In this document: in pieces, positions 43,279 through 53,100 of the stretch
How the letters are laid out: each line of letters opens with the position of its first letter
Position numbering within the stretch: position 1 is the stretch's first letter
Assembly (NCBI GenBank): GCA_963664625.1
Contig: OY761541.1
Location: 2,480,001 to 2,544,000 of the forward strand
Source: CBDCFV01 sp963664625
GTDB taxonomy: Bacteria > Chloroflexota > Dehalococcoidia > Lucifugimonadales > UBA3495
DNA length: 64,000 bases
Reading direction: 5' to 3'
The notes under the pieces: generated by a model
The model's database searches: none
The model's input: only the letters and a program-made list of their open reading frames with translations
Told to the model about the DNA's origin: nothing
Program-made: the position numbers and the translations under genes

Positions 43279-43307
43279 AATACGCCCGGCACATCGCCGG
43301 GCGTATT
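43279..43307. terminator. Bidirectional terminator-like hairpin between convergent genes
   Basis: A perfect 12-bp stem AATACGCCCGGC/GCCGGGCGTATT with loop ACATC lies between the NYN gene (+) and the PaREP1-like gene (-). Partial T-rich tracts flank it on both sides, so it can serve both. Confidence 0.8.
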
Positions 43308-43331
43308 CATTTCGCCAAGGCCTTTCGGGTG

Positions 43332-43685
43332 TCAAATCAAGTTCAACACCCGGTCCACGAAACCAACGACGAAAGGACTGGCTCGTTGGATGTCGCCATC
43401 TTCCATGAAGTCATGATAGAAATTGGCATGAAATTGTTCTGCCACCAGAAAATTCCCGATCAACGTGCGGTCGTCTAACTCTTCAGCGAGTTGGTCCACT
43501 GCGGCTTTAATCGCGTAATGGTTGCCGCAAGGCCAACCTCGCTGCAATGCCACCGCCATGACCGCATGGGCGGAGGCGCCCCAAAGCTTCTCTGACCCTT
43601 GCAGTTTGTCGCCCGCTGCGAACTCGCGTCCGGCAGCATCCAGAAACTCCCTGGCAGTTTGGCCGTGTTTCTGTACAGTCGTCAT
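43332..43685 (-). CDS. PaREP1-like (HEPN-type) protein
   Basis: 117 aa. QTAREFLDAAGREFAAGD, QGSEKLWGASAHAVMAVAL and CGNHYAIKAAVDQLAEEL show the same GDxxQxSEKxWGA and GxxHxxxK pattern as at 1-247 and 5944-6360. It ends near the convergent terminator. The VOC gene at 43715-44140 is directly upstream, 29 bases away. No catalytic signature can be seen. Confidence 0.8.
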   Translation of the reverse strand: MTTVQKHGQTAREFLDAAGREFAAGDKLQGSEKLWGASAHAVMAVALQRGWPCGNHYAIKAAVDQLAEELDDRTLIGNFLVAEQFHANFYHDFMEDGDIQRASPFVVGFVDRVLNLI

Positions 43686-43714
43686 AGCGGCAGGGCAACC
43701 TTCAGGGTATCGTC

Positions 43715-44140
43715 CTAGTCAAGCCCCCGTGTGCCTACCCAGCCCACCTGGGAGACGTCGATCATCTCGCCGTTGGGGCCTTCATACTTGGTCTCAACGT
43801 TCTGGTGGCGCGGACCGGTGTTACCGGCGTGGAGGGCGTTGTTGACCTCTTCCATTGGCTTGGAGTTGGCATCGGCCAACCGCCGCTCGATATCCTCGAG
43901 GCTCTCCACCTCGAAGCCGATGTGATGGATGCCCTCCCAGTCCTTGCCCCGCTCTCCGGCGACGGCATCGGACTTGAAGTCCAGGATAGCCATGTTGACG
44001 TTGCCGTCGCTCAACATGAAGCCCTTGGCGTTCTCCCCGTCCAGTTGAGCAACCTGACGAAGCCCGAATACCTCCGAGTAGAACTTGGCCGTCTTTTCCG
44101 CGTCGTTGGTGGCGATAGCGATATGCTTGATTTGTGCCAT
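43715..44140 (-). CDS. VOC-family (glyoxalase-like) protein
   Basis: 141 aa beginning MAQIKHIAIATNDAEKTAKFY. It is a paralog of the gene at 6438-6857: shared NMAILDFKS, GIHHIGFEV and EMIDVSQVGW segments. Likely metal ligands are His6, a His in GIHHIGF, and the acidic residue in MIDVS. It is co-oriented and 29 bases upstream of a PaREP1-like gene. Confidence 0.86.
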   Translation of the reverse strand: MAQIKHIAIATNDAEKTAKFYSEVFGLRQVAQLDGENAKGFMLSDGNVNMAILDFKSDAVAGERGKDWEGIHHIGFEVESLEDIERRLADANSKPMEEVNNALHAGNTGPRHQNVETKYEGPNGEMIDVSQVGWVGTRGLD

Positions 44141-44447
44141 TTGACTACCTCATGCAACTATAATTTGGACTCTCTGATAGCGCACCCAACATACCACTTT
44201 CCTCCAGGCCGCGCTACCCCGAAGCGGACCGCCCGCGGACCCTTAGCGCCCTCTGCCCTGCTTTGCCAGCCTGTTATAGCTAATGCTTCATGCCCGTGTT
44301 AGAATGGGCCAACACCACGCCTGTTAGTGCCGCACCATTTTCTGACGGTCGCGGCTCCGGTCTTGGAGAGGTAAAACACTTGCGATTTTGAACTCTCCGG
44401 GTACTGTACCGGTTGCCTCAGCGTACTAGATTGACGGGAGGACTGAG

Positions 44448-45614
44448 ATGGACCCAAACACCAGGATGAAATTCGGGGTTTTCATGGCCCCCTTCCATAG
44501 AACGAACGAAAACCCCACGTTGGCCCTGGACAGAGACCTCGAGTTGATCCAGTGGCTCGATGTATTAGGGTTCGACGAAGCCTACATCGGCGAACATCAC
44601 AGCGCCGGATGGGAAACCATTGCGTCCCCCGAGGTGTTCATCGCCACCGCCGCTGAACGCACCCGCCATATAAGGCTGGGTACGGGCGTGATCAGCCTTC
44701 CGTACCATCACCCCTACATGGTGGCCAACAGGATGGTGCTGCTTGACCACTTGACCAGGGGCAGGGTTATCCTGGGCGTCGGACCCGGGGCGCTCAATTC
44801 CGACGCCTACATGTTCGGCATCGACATGGGGCGCCAGCGGGAGATGATGGACGAATCCCTGGGCATTATCCTCCGCTTGATGACTGAGACGGAGCCGATC
44901 ACCTATAAGAGCGACTGGTTCGAGCTTCACGATGCCATACTTCAATTGCGGCCCTACCAGCAGCCGCACGTGCCGGTGGCGGTGGCGTCGGTGGAGTCTC
45001 CATCCGGGGTAACGTTGGCAGGTAAACATGGTGCAGCCGTATTGTCGATGTCGGTGCCCCGCGGCACGGTCAGAAAGACGACCCTCCAGGACCTGTGGTC
45101 CATCGCCGAAGAGTCTGCCGCGGAGCACGGACATACCGTCCGCCGGGAGGACTGGGGCATAGTCTCCGGTGTCCACTTGGCTGATACCAGGGAACAGGCC
45201 TTTGAGGATATCCGCAAGGGCGGCGCCCGGGTTGTCACCGAGTACTTTGCCAATACCCTTGGCAATCCTGCGCCCGACGTTCCTCCCGATGAAATCGTGG
45301 ACTACATGGTGGAAAACAACCAGTGGATCGTCGGCACGCCGGATGATTGCATTGAGGGCATCAACCGATTGCAGGAGATGAGCGGCGGCTTTGGCAGCTT
45401 TATGGTCCGGGTTGAAGACTGGGCCCCGAGAGAAAAGGTCCTGCATAGCTACGAACTGATGGCCCGTTACGTCATGCCCCACTTCCAGGGCAGCTTGGTC
45501 GGTATCCAGAACTCCCAACGGTGGGTGAGCAACATCAAGGAAGAACTGCAAGCTTTCCGCAGGGACTCGATCCAGCGGGCTACCGACGCCTACGACGCCT
45601 CAAGGCGCGCCTGA
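44448..45614 (+). CDS. LLM-class flavin-dependent oxidoreductase (luciferase-like monooxygenase)
   Basis: 388 aa, bacterial luciferase-like TIM barrel: MKFGVFMAPFHRTNENPTLAL, GFDEAYIGEHHSAGWE, TAAERTRHIRLGTGVISLPYHHP, GRVILGVGPGALNSDA, and the helix QWIVGTPDDCIEGINRLQEM. GGGAGGA lies 7 bases before the ATG. It is expected to use FMNH2 and oxygen on an unknown organic substrate, perhaps with a reductase elsewhere. The upstream 44141-44447 gap holds no gene I can support. Confidence 0.9.
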   Translation: MDPNTRMKFGVFMAPFHRTNENPTLALDRDLELIQWLDVLGFDEAYIGEHHSAGWETIASPEVFIATAAERTRHIRLGTGVISLPYHHPYMVANRMVLLDHLTRGRVILGVGPGALNSDAYMFGIDMGRQREMMDESLGIILRLMTETEPITYKSDWFELHDAILQLRPYQQPHVPVAVASVESPSGVTLAGKHGAAVLSMSVPRGTVRKTTLQDLWSIAEESAAEHGHTVRREDWGIVSGVHLADTREQAFEDIRKGGARVVTEYFANTLGNPAPDVPPDEIVDYMVENNQWIVGTPDDCIEGINRLQEMSGGFGSFMVRVEDWAPREKVLHSYELMARYVMPHFQGSLVGIQNSQRWVSNIKEELQAFRRDSIQRATDAYDASRRA

Positions 45615-45707
45615 CGTATCTATACGGAAAATCAGCGATGGGTACGTGGGCCGCGCCGTCGCTGTATGTACGGCGGTTGAAGATGATTTTCAGCCTGCAA
45701 CCGCCGC

Positions 45708-45739
45708 AAACACCGCCATCACAAACTTTGGCGGTGTTT
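45708..45739 (+). terminator. Terminator-like hairpin after the luciferase-like gene
   Basis: A perfect 10-bp stem AAACACCGCC/GGCGGTGTTT with a 12-base loop, followed by ATATTT. The remainder of the 45615-45943 gap shows no gene; the pyk promoter is probably in its right half. Confidence 0.6.
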
Positions 45740-45943
45740 ATATTTCTGGCTTGGACCAAGGCACGAAACCTTTGCGGTCTATTGTGGCGGCTTCATCGAC
45801 TTGACATAGCTATCTGTTATCATAACGCCATTCAATCCGATGGATGATTTGAGGCGTACCTCCAACAAGGGCGGTGGATTGCCGGCTTAGTGGAACATTA
45901 TCGGTGAGGAGTTCTTCCATAATTCGGACCGAGGTGGGCTTCC

Positions 45944-47395
45944 ATGCGGAAAACCAAGATCATCGTGACCATAGGCCCCTCTACTCATGACAAGGAGACG
46001 CTGGACCAGTTACTAGCAGCAGGCATGGACTGCGCCCGGCTGAATTTTTCCCACGGCACATTGGAAGAGCACGGCGAAGTGATCAGGACGTTGCGGGAAC
46101 TGTCCGCCAAAAGGCATCGGCCGGTTGCCATCCTTCAGGACCTTGGCGGCATAAAGCTGAGGCTGGGCGAAATGGACGATTCCATCCTGCTTCCTCCGGG
46201 TGAAATGGTGACTATGGTGGCCGACAATGTATCCCACGAGCCGAACGTTTTGCCCTTCCCTCAACCCAACGTGTTGGCAAGCCTCAAACCGGGCCACTTG
46301 GTTTTTGTCTCTGACGGAACGGTGTCTATGGAGGTCATCGACACTGATAACGCGAAGGTCAAGCTTCGTGTCATCAACTCATCGGGCCGGTTGTCATCTT
46401 TCAAAGGGGTAAACCTGCCGGGAGTCCATATTGACCAACCCGTGTTGACCGAGGCGGACAAGGAGGCCCTCCGTTACGGGGTAGGGGCAGGCGTGGACTG
46501 GGTGGCGGTGTCGTTCGTCCGCACTGCGGAAGACATCCAGTACGCCAAGAACTACTTGGACAGCATTGGCAGCCAAGCGTTGGTCATGGCCAAACTGGAG
46601 CGGGGAGAGGGCATTGATAATATCGACTCCATACTCCTTGAAGTCGATGGGGTAATGGTTGCCCGGGGCGATCTTGGGGTTGAAATCCCAATGGAGCAGG
46701 TGCCCATCGTCCAGAAATCCTTGGTCAAGAAAGCCAATGAAGCTGCCAAGGTCTCCACCATCGCTACGCAGATGCTGCGCTCTATGGTGGACGCACCCAT
46801 TCCGACAAGGGCGGAGCTGTCCGACATTACCAACGCCGTTCTGGACGGTTGCGACGCTATCCTGCTGTCGGACGAGACCGCGGTGGGCAATTTCCCGGTT
46901 GAAACCGTCAGGGTCGCGGAGACCACCATACGGGCGGCGGAAACAATGTACCCTTACCACAAGGACCACACTTCCAAAGACCGTACCCAGGCCATAGCGC
47001 TCGCTGCGGGACATCTCGTGCAGTCCCTGAAGTCCAAGCCTATAGTGATCACCAGCACCGGCCGGGCCGCCCTAGAGATTTCCAGGTTCCGGCCCGAAAA
47101 CCAGGTCATCGTTTTTTCTCACGATGAAGCGGTCTTGCGGAGGCTGTGCCTTGGGTGGGGCCTTTATCCAGTGGGAGTCGTGCCGCCCGAGGGAGACGTG
47201 AGCAAACTGGTGGAGATGTTGATTAACGCATCTCTCGAAGCGGGTATGGTTGAAGCCGAGGACGTGGTGACCATAGTCCACGGATTCTTGCCGGGGGTCT
47301 CCGGGACAACCAACACCGTGCAGGTCCTGGACATCAAGGAGTATCTGGCCCGCACACCGGCCACCGACGACATAGAAGTGGTAGGCAGGTGGTGA
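45944..47395 (+). CDS. pyk: Pyruvate kinase
   Basis: 483 aa. KTKIIVTIGPSTHDKETL, LNFSHG, VMVARGDLGVEIP, ATQMLRSMVDAPIPTRAELSD and LSDETAVGNFPVETV mark the A domain; the B domain interrupts near residues 70-170; the C-terminal domain is present. It converts phosphoenolpyruvate and ADP to pyruvate and ATP. Two usually invariant segments differ: DLGGIKLR stands in place of DLQGPKIR, and RLNFSHG in place of RMNFSHG. The catalytic Lys and acidic metal ligands (AKLERGEGIDNID, ARGDLG) are retained. Confidence 0.95.
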   Translation: MRKTKIIVTIGPSTHDKETLDQLLAAGMDCARLNFSHGTLEEHGEVIRTLRELSAKRHRPVAILQDLGGIKLRLGEMDDSILLPPGEMVTMVADNVSHEPNVLPFPQPNVLASLKPGHLVFVSDGTVSMEVIDTDNAKVKLRVINSSGRLSSFKGVNLPGVHIDQPVLTEADKEALRYGVGAGVDWVAVSFVRTAEDIQYAKNYLDSIGSQALVMAKLERGEGIDNIDSILLEVDGVMVARGDLGVEIPMEQVPIVQKSLVKKANEAAKVSTIATQMLRSMVDAPIPTRAELSDITNAVLDGCDAILLSDETAVGNFPVETVRVAETTIRAAETMYPYHKDHTSKDRTQAIALAAGHLVQSLKSKPIVITSTGRAALEISRFRPENQVIVFSHDEAVLRRLCLGWGLYPVGVVPPEGDVSKLVEMLINASLEAGMVEAEDVVTIVHGFLPGVSGTTNTVQVLDIKEYLARTPATDDIEVVGRW

Positions 47396-47427
47396 TGCCG
47401 GTGGGGGGCCAATTCAGGGGCCTGACG

Positions 47428-48882
47428 TCAGGCGGTAAGAGAGCGGGGCAGGTTGGTTTCGCCCATCAGGTAAAGGTCGATTGACCGGGCCGTTTCCCGG
47501 CCCTCGGCAATAGCCCACACCACCAGCGATTGTCCCCGTGCGGCGTCTCCGGCGGCGAATACTCCGGGCACACTGCTCATACGGTTTGCATCAATTTTCA
47601 CGTTTCCGCGGCCGTCCAGTTCCACACCCAACTGGGTCAACATGCCGTCGTGCTCCGGGTGCAGGAAACCCATCGCCAACAGCACCAGCTCCGTTTCAAC
47701 CACAAAGTCGCTGCCCTCGATCTCGGTCATGGCGGGCCGTCCGCCGTTTTCGGGCCGCTTCCACTCCACCCGGACCGCGTGCAGCCTCTCCAGCTTGCCT
47801 TCACTACCCGAGAAGGACTTGGTCAGGATGCCGTAGTCCCGGACTCCGCCCTCTTCATGGGCCGGTGACGAACGCAATATCATGGGCCATTGAGGCCAGG
47901 GATTGTCTTCAGCCCGATGATCGGGAGGTTCGACCAGCAACTCGTACTGGTAGACGATTTCGGCCCCTTGCCGGTGGGCAGTGCCCAAACAGTCTGCGCC
48001 CGTATCGCCGCCGCCCAAGATCACCACGCGCTTCCCTTCGGCGGTTATATGGTCGTCCGCCTCAACTTCCTCACCTGAAATAGCCTTGTTCTGTTGCGTA
48101 AGGTACTCCATCGCAAGGTGCACGCCATCCAGTTCCCTGCCCGGCACATCAAGCTCGCGGGCCTGGGTCGAGCCGCAAGCCAAGCAGACGGCGTCGTACT
48201 CATTCAAAAGCCGTTCCACGTCGTAATTGACACCCACGTTGACGGCGGTCTGAAAGACTATCCCCTCCTCCTCCATCAGGTCCAACCGGCGTTTCAAGAC
48301 TTCCTTGTCAAGCTTGAAGTCGGGAATGCCCAAGGCCAACAGGCCTCCGATGTTGTCGGCCCGTTCCAGTACCGTCACTTGGTGGCCGGCGCGGTTAAGC
48401 TGCTGGGCCGCCGCCAAGCCGGCGGGTCCCGACCCAACCACGGCTACCCGCTTGCCGGTCCGTTTGGCCGGCGGCTCGGCCTTGATCCAGCCTTGCTCGA
48501 ACCCCCGATCCGCAATCTCCTTTTCTATGTACTCAATGGTCACCGGGTCGGAGTTGATGCTGAGAACGCAACTGGCCTCGCAGGGCGCGGGGCATATCCT
48601 GCCGGTGAACTCCGGGAAATTATTAGTGGAAAGAAGGGTGCGTAAAGCTCCCTCCCAGTCGCCCAAGTACACGTAGTGGTTGAACTCGGGAATCACGTTC
48701 CCCAGCGGGCAGCCCGTGTGGCAAAAAGGCACGGCGCAGTCCATGCACCTTGAACCCTGTCCCCTTGCGATGGCTTCAGGCCAGCGCTGGTAGAATTCCC
48801 GGTAATCGCCGACACGCTCCACAACCGGCCGGCGCTCCGGGGGCTGGCGCCCCCATTCCATAAACCCGGTGGGTTTACCCAT
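47428..48882 (-). CDS. gltD: Glutamate synthase small subunit
   Basis: 484 aa. The N-terminal Cys-rich block coordinates iron-sulfur clusters (SRCMDCAVPFCHTGCPLGN and GRICPAPCEASCVL). Two Rossmann motifs follow: FAD (VAVVGSGPAGLAAAQQL) and NADPH (VVILGGGDTGADCLGTA). It closes with GVFAAGDAARGQSLVVWAI. It passes electrons from NADPH to the large subunit. It is downstream of gltB but separated by two Uma2 genes, all on the minus strand. Confidence 0.96.
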   Translation of the reverse strand: MGKPTGFMEWGRQPPERRPVVERVGDYREFYQRWPEAIARGQGSRCMDCAVPFCHTGCPLGNVIPEFNHYVYLGDWEGALRTLLSTNNFPEFTGRICPAPCEASCVLSINSDPVTIEYIEKEIADRGFEQGWIKAEPPAKRTGKRVAVVGSGPAGLAAAQQLNRAGHQVTVLERADNIGGLLALGIPDFKLDKEVLKRRLDLMEEEGIVFQTAVNVGVNYDVERLLNEYDAVCLACGSTQARELDVPGRELDGVHLAMEYLTQQNKAISGEEVEADDHITAEGKRVVILGGGDTGADCLGTAHRQGAEIVYQYELLVEPPDHRAEDNPWPQWPMILRSSPAHEEGGVRDYGILTKSFSGSEGKLERLHAVRVEWKRPENGGRPAMTEIEGSDFVVETELVLLAMGFLHPEHDGMLTQLGVELDGRGNVKIDANRMSSVPGVFAAGDAARGQSLVVWAIAEGRETARSIDLYLMGETNLPRSLTA

Positions 48883-48957
48883 AGGTAGTTACTTCCTGTC
48901 TCCTCTCGTTAATCCCGCCGCACGGCATCGGCGCCATGCCATTCTACAAGACACCAA

Positions 48958-49554
48958 TTATACTGTGGTATATCCAAACAACTCTCGCAAGGGAAGAGTC
49001 CAGCCGGGGACTACATCCGGGACCTCCAGGACTTCCTCGCCTGTCAGGATAACAATATCCGATCTCGAACGGTACACGGTGACGGACTGCCGCCGTGGGT
49101 CCACGACAACCACGGCTTGAGATCCCGCGTCAAGCCATTGTAAAGCCTTGCTCTCAACTTCAGTGTAAGTATCGTTCGGTGAAACTACTTCAACGGCCAG
49201 ATCCGGAGCGCCGGTCCAATAACCTTGCACGTCTCCGGCTGCGTCGATTCGCGCTTGAGACACAAAAGATGCGTCTGGAGCCCGGACCGTATCCGGGTTA
49301 GTCTCCAATCGAAACCCGGTCTCTGCCGACGCCACTTGGCCCAACCCGGACCGGTCAACGTGTAAAAATAACCCGGCCCCAACCCGCATGGCGTGGACTC
49401 CATGCACATATCCAGCGGGAGGCATCTTGATGAGTTTTCCCTCCAAAAGTTCGTACCGGTAGCCGTCATCCGGCATACGCAAGAGTTCGTCGGCTGTAAC
49501 CAGCTTGGCGGTGGTCACGGTGAGACCGTCCTGTTCTGCTTGTATTGAAGCCAT
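48958..49554 (-). CDS. Uma2-family (DUF820) putative nuclease, tandem copy A
   Basis: 198 aa. LLRMPDDGYRYELLEGKLIKMPP is the classical Uma2 N-terminus; the core has TVRAPDASFVSQARI, APDLAVEVVSPNDTYTEVESKALQWLDAGSQAVVVVDP and TVYRSRSDIVILTGEEVLEVPDVVPGW. The Asp-Glu-Lys/Gln acidic layout of the PD-(D/E)XK fold is visible. Highly similar to copy B at 49573-50121; the two clearly arose by tandem duplication. It lies between gltB and gltD on the same strand, with 18 bases to copy B. Confidence 0.87.
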   Translation of the reverse strand: MASIQAEQDGLTVTTAKLVTADELLRMPDDGYRYELLEGKLIKMPPAGYVHGVHAMRVGAGLFLHVDRSGLGQVASAETGFRLETNPDTVRAPDASFVSQARIDAAGDVQGYWTGAPDLAVEVVSPNDTYTEVESKALQWLDAGSQAVVVVDPRRQSVTVYRSRSDIVILTGEEVLEVPDVVPGWTLPLRELFGYTTV

Positions 49555-49572
49555 CCCAGTATAACCCGCGCT

Positions 49573-50121
49573 CTATCCAAACAACTCTCGCAGAGGAAGA
49601 GTCCATCCGGGGACCACATCCTGGACTTCTAGAACGTCCTCGTCTGTCAAGACAATAATATCCGATCTCGAACGGTACACTGTGACGGAGCGCCGTCGGG
49701 GGTCCACGACAACAACGGCTTGAGACCCCGCATCAAGCCATTGGAGGGCCTTGCTCGCAACCTCAGTGTAGGTATCGTTAGGCGAAACTACTTCAACAGC
49801 CAGATCTGGAGCGAATGGCCAGTATCCTGCCTCTTGCTGAATTTCCTGGAGCCTGGCAACACTCACGAACGCCACGTCTGGAGCACGGACAGTGTCCGGG
49901 TTTGTTGCCAATCGAAACCCTGTTTCCGCCGCCGACACCTCCCCCAATTGATGGACGTCCACATGTTGCCATAAACGCGCGAGCACATGTGCCGCGTACC
50001 TGCCATGTTCTCTACTCGCCGGAGCCAACTTTGCCAGTTTTCCCTCCAGAAGTTCGTACCGATAGCCGTCGTCCGGCATACGTAAAAGGTCGTCGGCTGT
50101 AACCAGCTTGGCGGTGGTCAT
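49573..50121 (-). CDS. Uma2-family (DUF820) putative nuclease, tandem copy B
   Basis: About 182 aa from the ATG at 50121 (a GTG at 50154 directly after the gltB stop is the alternative). TTAKLVTADDLLRMPDDG, YELLEGKLAKLAP, VRAPDVAFVSVARLQ, APDLAVEVVSPNDTYTEVASKAL and VVPGWTLPLRELFG are nearly identical to copy A. The middle (HGRYAAHVLARLWQHVDVHQLGEVSAAETGFRL) has diverged more. The start lies 34 bases after the gltB stop, so it is probably on the glutamate synthase transcript. Confidence 0.87.
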   Translation of the reverse strand: MTTAKLVTADDLLRMPDDGYRYELLEGKLAKLAPASREHGRYAAHVLARLWQHVDVHQLGEVSAAETGFRLATNPDTVRAPDVAFVSVARLQEIQQEAGYWPFAPDLAVEVVSPNDTYTEVASKALQWLDAGSQAVVVVDPRRRSVTVYRSRSDIIVLTDEDVLEVQDVVPGWTLPLRELFG

Positions 50122-50154
50122 TGCGGCCGTCCTATGCTGTATGGGTCGGGGCAC

Positions 50155-53100
50155 CTAGCCGTCTCTGGAAGCAGCCAGGGAGACGCTCTCGGCCTCCCGG
50201 TTCTTCCGCTCCTCCAGTACCCTGCGGTAGTCCCTCGGCATTATCTTCTTGAACCGGGGCAACGCCTCACTCCAGTCTTCCAGCATCTTTCGGGCTTGGG
50301 CGCTGCTGGTGTATTCTGCGTGCTCCTCGATCAGGCCCTTCAGGGTGGAGATGTCTTCAGGGGCTTCGACCGCTTCCAAGTCCGCCAACCCATCATTGAA
50401 CCTGATGGAGAAGTCGCTGTCCTTGTCGTAAACGAAAGCTATTCCGCCGCTCATTCCCGCGGCGAAGTTCCGGCCGGTCTGTCCCAGCACCACCACCACG
50501 CCCCCGGTCATGTATTCGCACCCGTGGTCACCCACTCCTTCAACCACTGCGTGGACCCCGCTGTTGCGGACGCAGAAGCGTTCACCGGCCATGCCCTTTA
50601 TAAACGCCTTGCCGCCCGTGGCCCCGTACATAGCCACGTTGCCAATGATGATGTTTTCTTCCGGGGTAAAGGTTGCCTTGGGGTCCGGGCAAACGACTAT
50701 CCGCCCTCCAGACATCCCCTTGCCCATGTAGTCGTTGGTGTCCCCGTTCAAGTGTACGCTGATGCCCTTGGCCAGGAAGGCGCCGAAGCTCTGTCCGGCG
50801 GACCCGGTGAAGTTGATCCTGATTGAATCGCCGGGCAGTCCATCCTCTCCATAAGCCTTGGCCACCTTGCCACTGAGCATTGCGGTTACGGTGCGATTGG
50901 AGTTTCGTATTGGTAATTTAATCTCCACCGGCTCTTGACGTTCCAATGCCGGCTCTGACAAGGCGATCAATTGGTGGTCCAGAGCATACTCCAAACCGTG
51001 GTCTTGCTCTTCACTGCAATAAACGTTCTCGCCCGGAGTGGTCGGCTCCTGACGGTAAAGCATGCGGGAAAAGTCCAAGCCTTGGGCCTTCCAATGTTCG
51101 ATGGCTTGGCGCGCGTCCAGAACGTCTACCCGGCCGATCATCTCATTAACGGTGCGGAAGCCCAGTTGGGCCATGATCTCCCGCATTTCTTCGGCAACGA
51201 ACGTGAAGTAGTTGACCAGGTGCTCAGGCTCCCCGGCAAACTTCTTGCGCAGTTCAGGGTCCTGCGTTGCGATGCCTACCGAGCATGTGTTCATGTGGCA
51301 CTTGCGAAGCATTATACAGCCGCTGACCACCAGCGCCGAAGTGGCGAACCCGAACTCTTCCGCTCCCAGGATGGCCGCTATCGCTGCGTCCCGGCCCGTC
51401 TTCAGTTGCCCGTCGGTCTGCACCACAATGCGGCTGCGCAACCCGTTGGCTACCAGCACCTGTTGAGTTTCGGCGATGCCCAGCTCCCAAGGCAACCCGG
51501 CGTACTTGATTGACGACTCTGGCGAAGCGCCGGTGCCGCCATCGTGCCCGCTTATCAGCACCACGTCCCCGTGGCCCTTGGCCACCCCGGCCGCCACGGT
51601 CCCAACGCCTACCTCCGCCACCAGCTTGACGTGAATGCGGGCATCGGGGTTGATGTTCTTCAGGTCATGTATCAGTTGGGCCAAGTCTTCAATGGAGTAT
51701 ATGTCGTGATGCGGCGGGGGTGAAATCAGCTCCACGCCGGGAGTGGTGCGGCGCACCCAACCGATGTACTCGTCGACCTTGTGCCCGGGCAGTTGGCCGC
51801 CCTCGCCGGGCTTCGACCCCTGGGCCATCTTGATTTGCAGGTCCGTTGCGTTAATCAGGTAGTTGGGCGTAACTCCGAACCGTCCCGACGCCACCTGCTT
51901 GATGGCGCTGTTGCGGTCGTCGCCGTTGGCGTCCAGCGTATACCTGTGGTAGTCCTCGCCCCCTTCCCCGGTATTGCTCCTTGCGCCGATGCGGTTCATG
52001 GCGATGGCCATGGTCTCGTGGGCTTCACGGCTGATGGACCCCAGCGAAGCCGCTCCGGTGGCAAACCTTTTCACGATCTCCGATGCCGGTTCCACTTCGT
52101 CCAACGGCACCGGCGTCCTGTCCTGCTTGAACTCCAGAAGGCCGCGCAACGTGGAGATTTTCCGGCTCTGGTCGTTGCTGAGTTCGGCGAACTCCTGGTA
52201 GACCTGCCAGTTGTTGGTGCGGGCGGCGTGTTGCAGCTTGGCGATGGTGTCGGGGTTCCATTGATGGTGTTCCCCGCCCCGGCGCCACTGGTAGAAACCG
52301 CCCATGGGCAGGTCCCGGTTGGCCGGCACATCGGCCAGATCGAAAGCCGAGCGGTGGCGTTGCAGGGCTTCACGCTCTATGGCGTCCAGCCCTATGCCCT
52401 CTACCCGCGAAGGGGTGAATGAGAAATAGTCATCGATCAGGTCCTGATTAAGGCCCACCGCCTCGAAAATCTGCGCCCCCCGGTAGCTTTGCACCGCAGA
52501 TATGCCCATCTTGGACATAACCTTCAGGACGCCCTTTTCGTTGGCCTTTATGAAATTCTTTACCGCGTAGTCTGCTGTGTGGCCGTTCAGTTGGCCGGTC
52601 TGGGCCATCGTTCGAACGATTTCAAGGGCCAGGTAAGGATTGATTGCGCCCGCGCCGTACCCGATGAGTAACGCGAAGTGGTGGACCTCTCTGGCCTCGC
52701 CGGTCTCAACGACCAAGCCGACCTTGGTGCGCGTGCCCTCCCGGATAAGGTGGTGGTGCACGGCGCCGGTGGCCAGGAGGCTGGGAATAGGAGCGGCGTT
52801 GGGGCCGACTTCCCGGTCCGACAGGACTATGATGGAGCAACCGTCGGCAATCGCTTGGGATGCCAGGCTCCGCAACCGTTCGAGCGCGGTCTTCAGCGAA
52901 TCATCTCCGCCATGAGGGTCGAACAGCATCGGCAGCGTCACGCTCTTGAGACCATCCTGGTCCAAACCCTTGATTTTGGCGAGGTCCACATCGTCGATTA
53001 TCGGCGACTCCAGTCTCAACTGCCGACAGTGGAGAGGGGTCTCATCGAAAAGGTTCTGTTCGCTTCCTATGAACGCCACCAAGGATGTAACCAACTCTTC

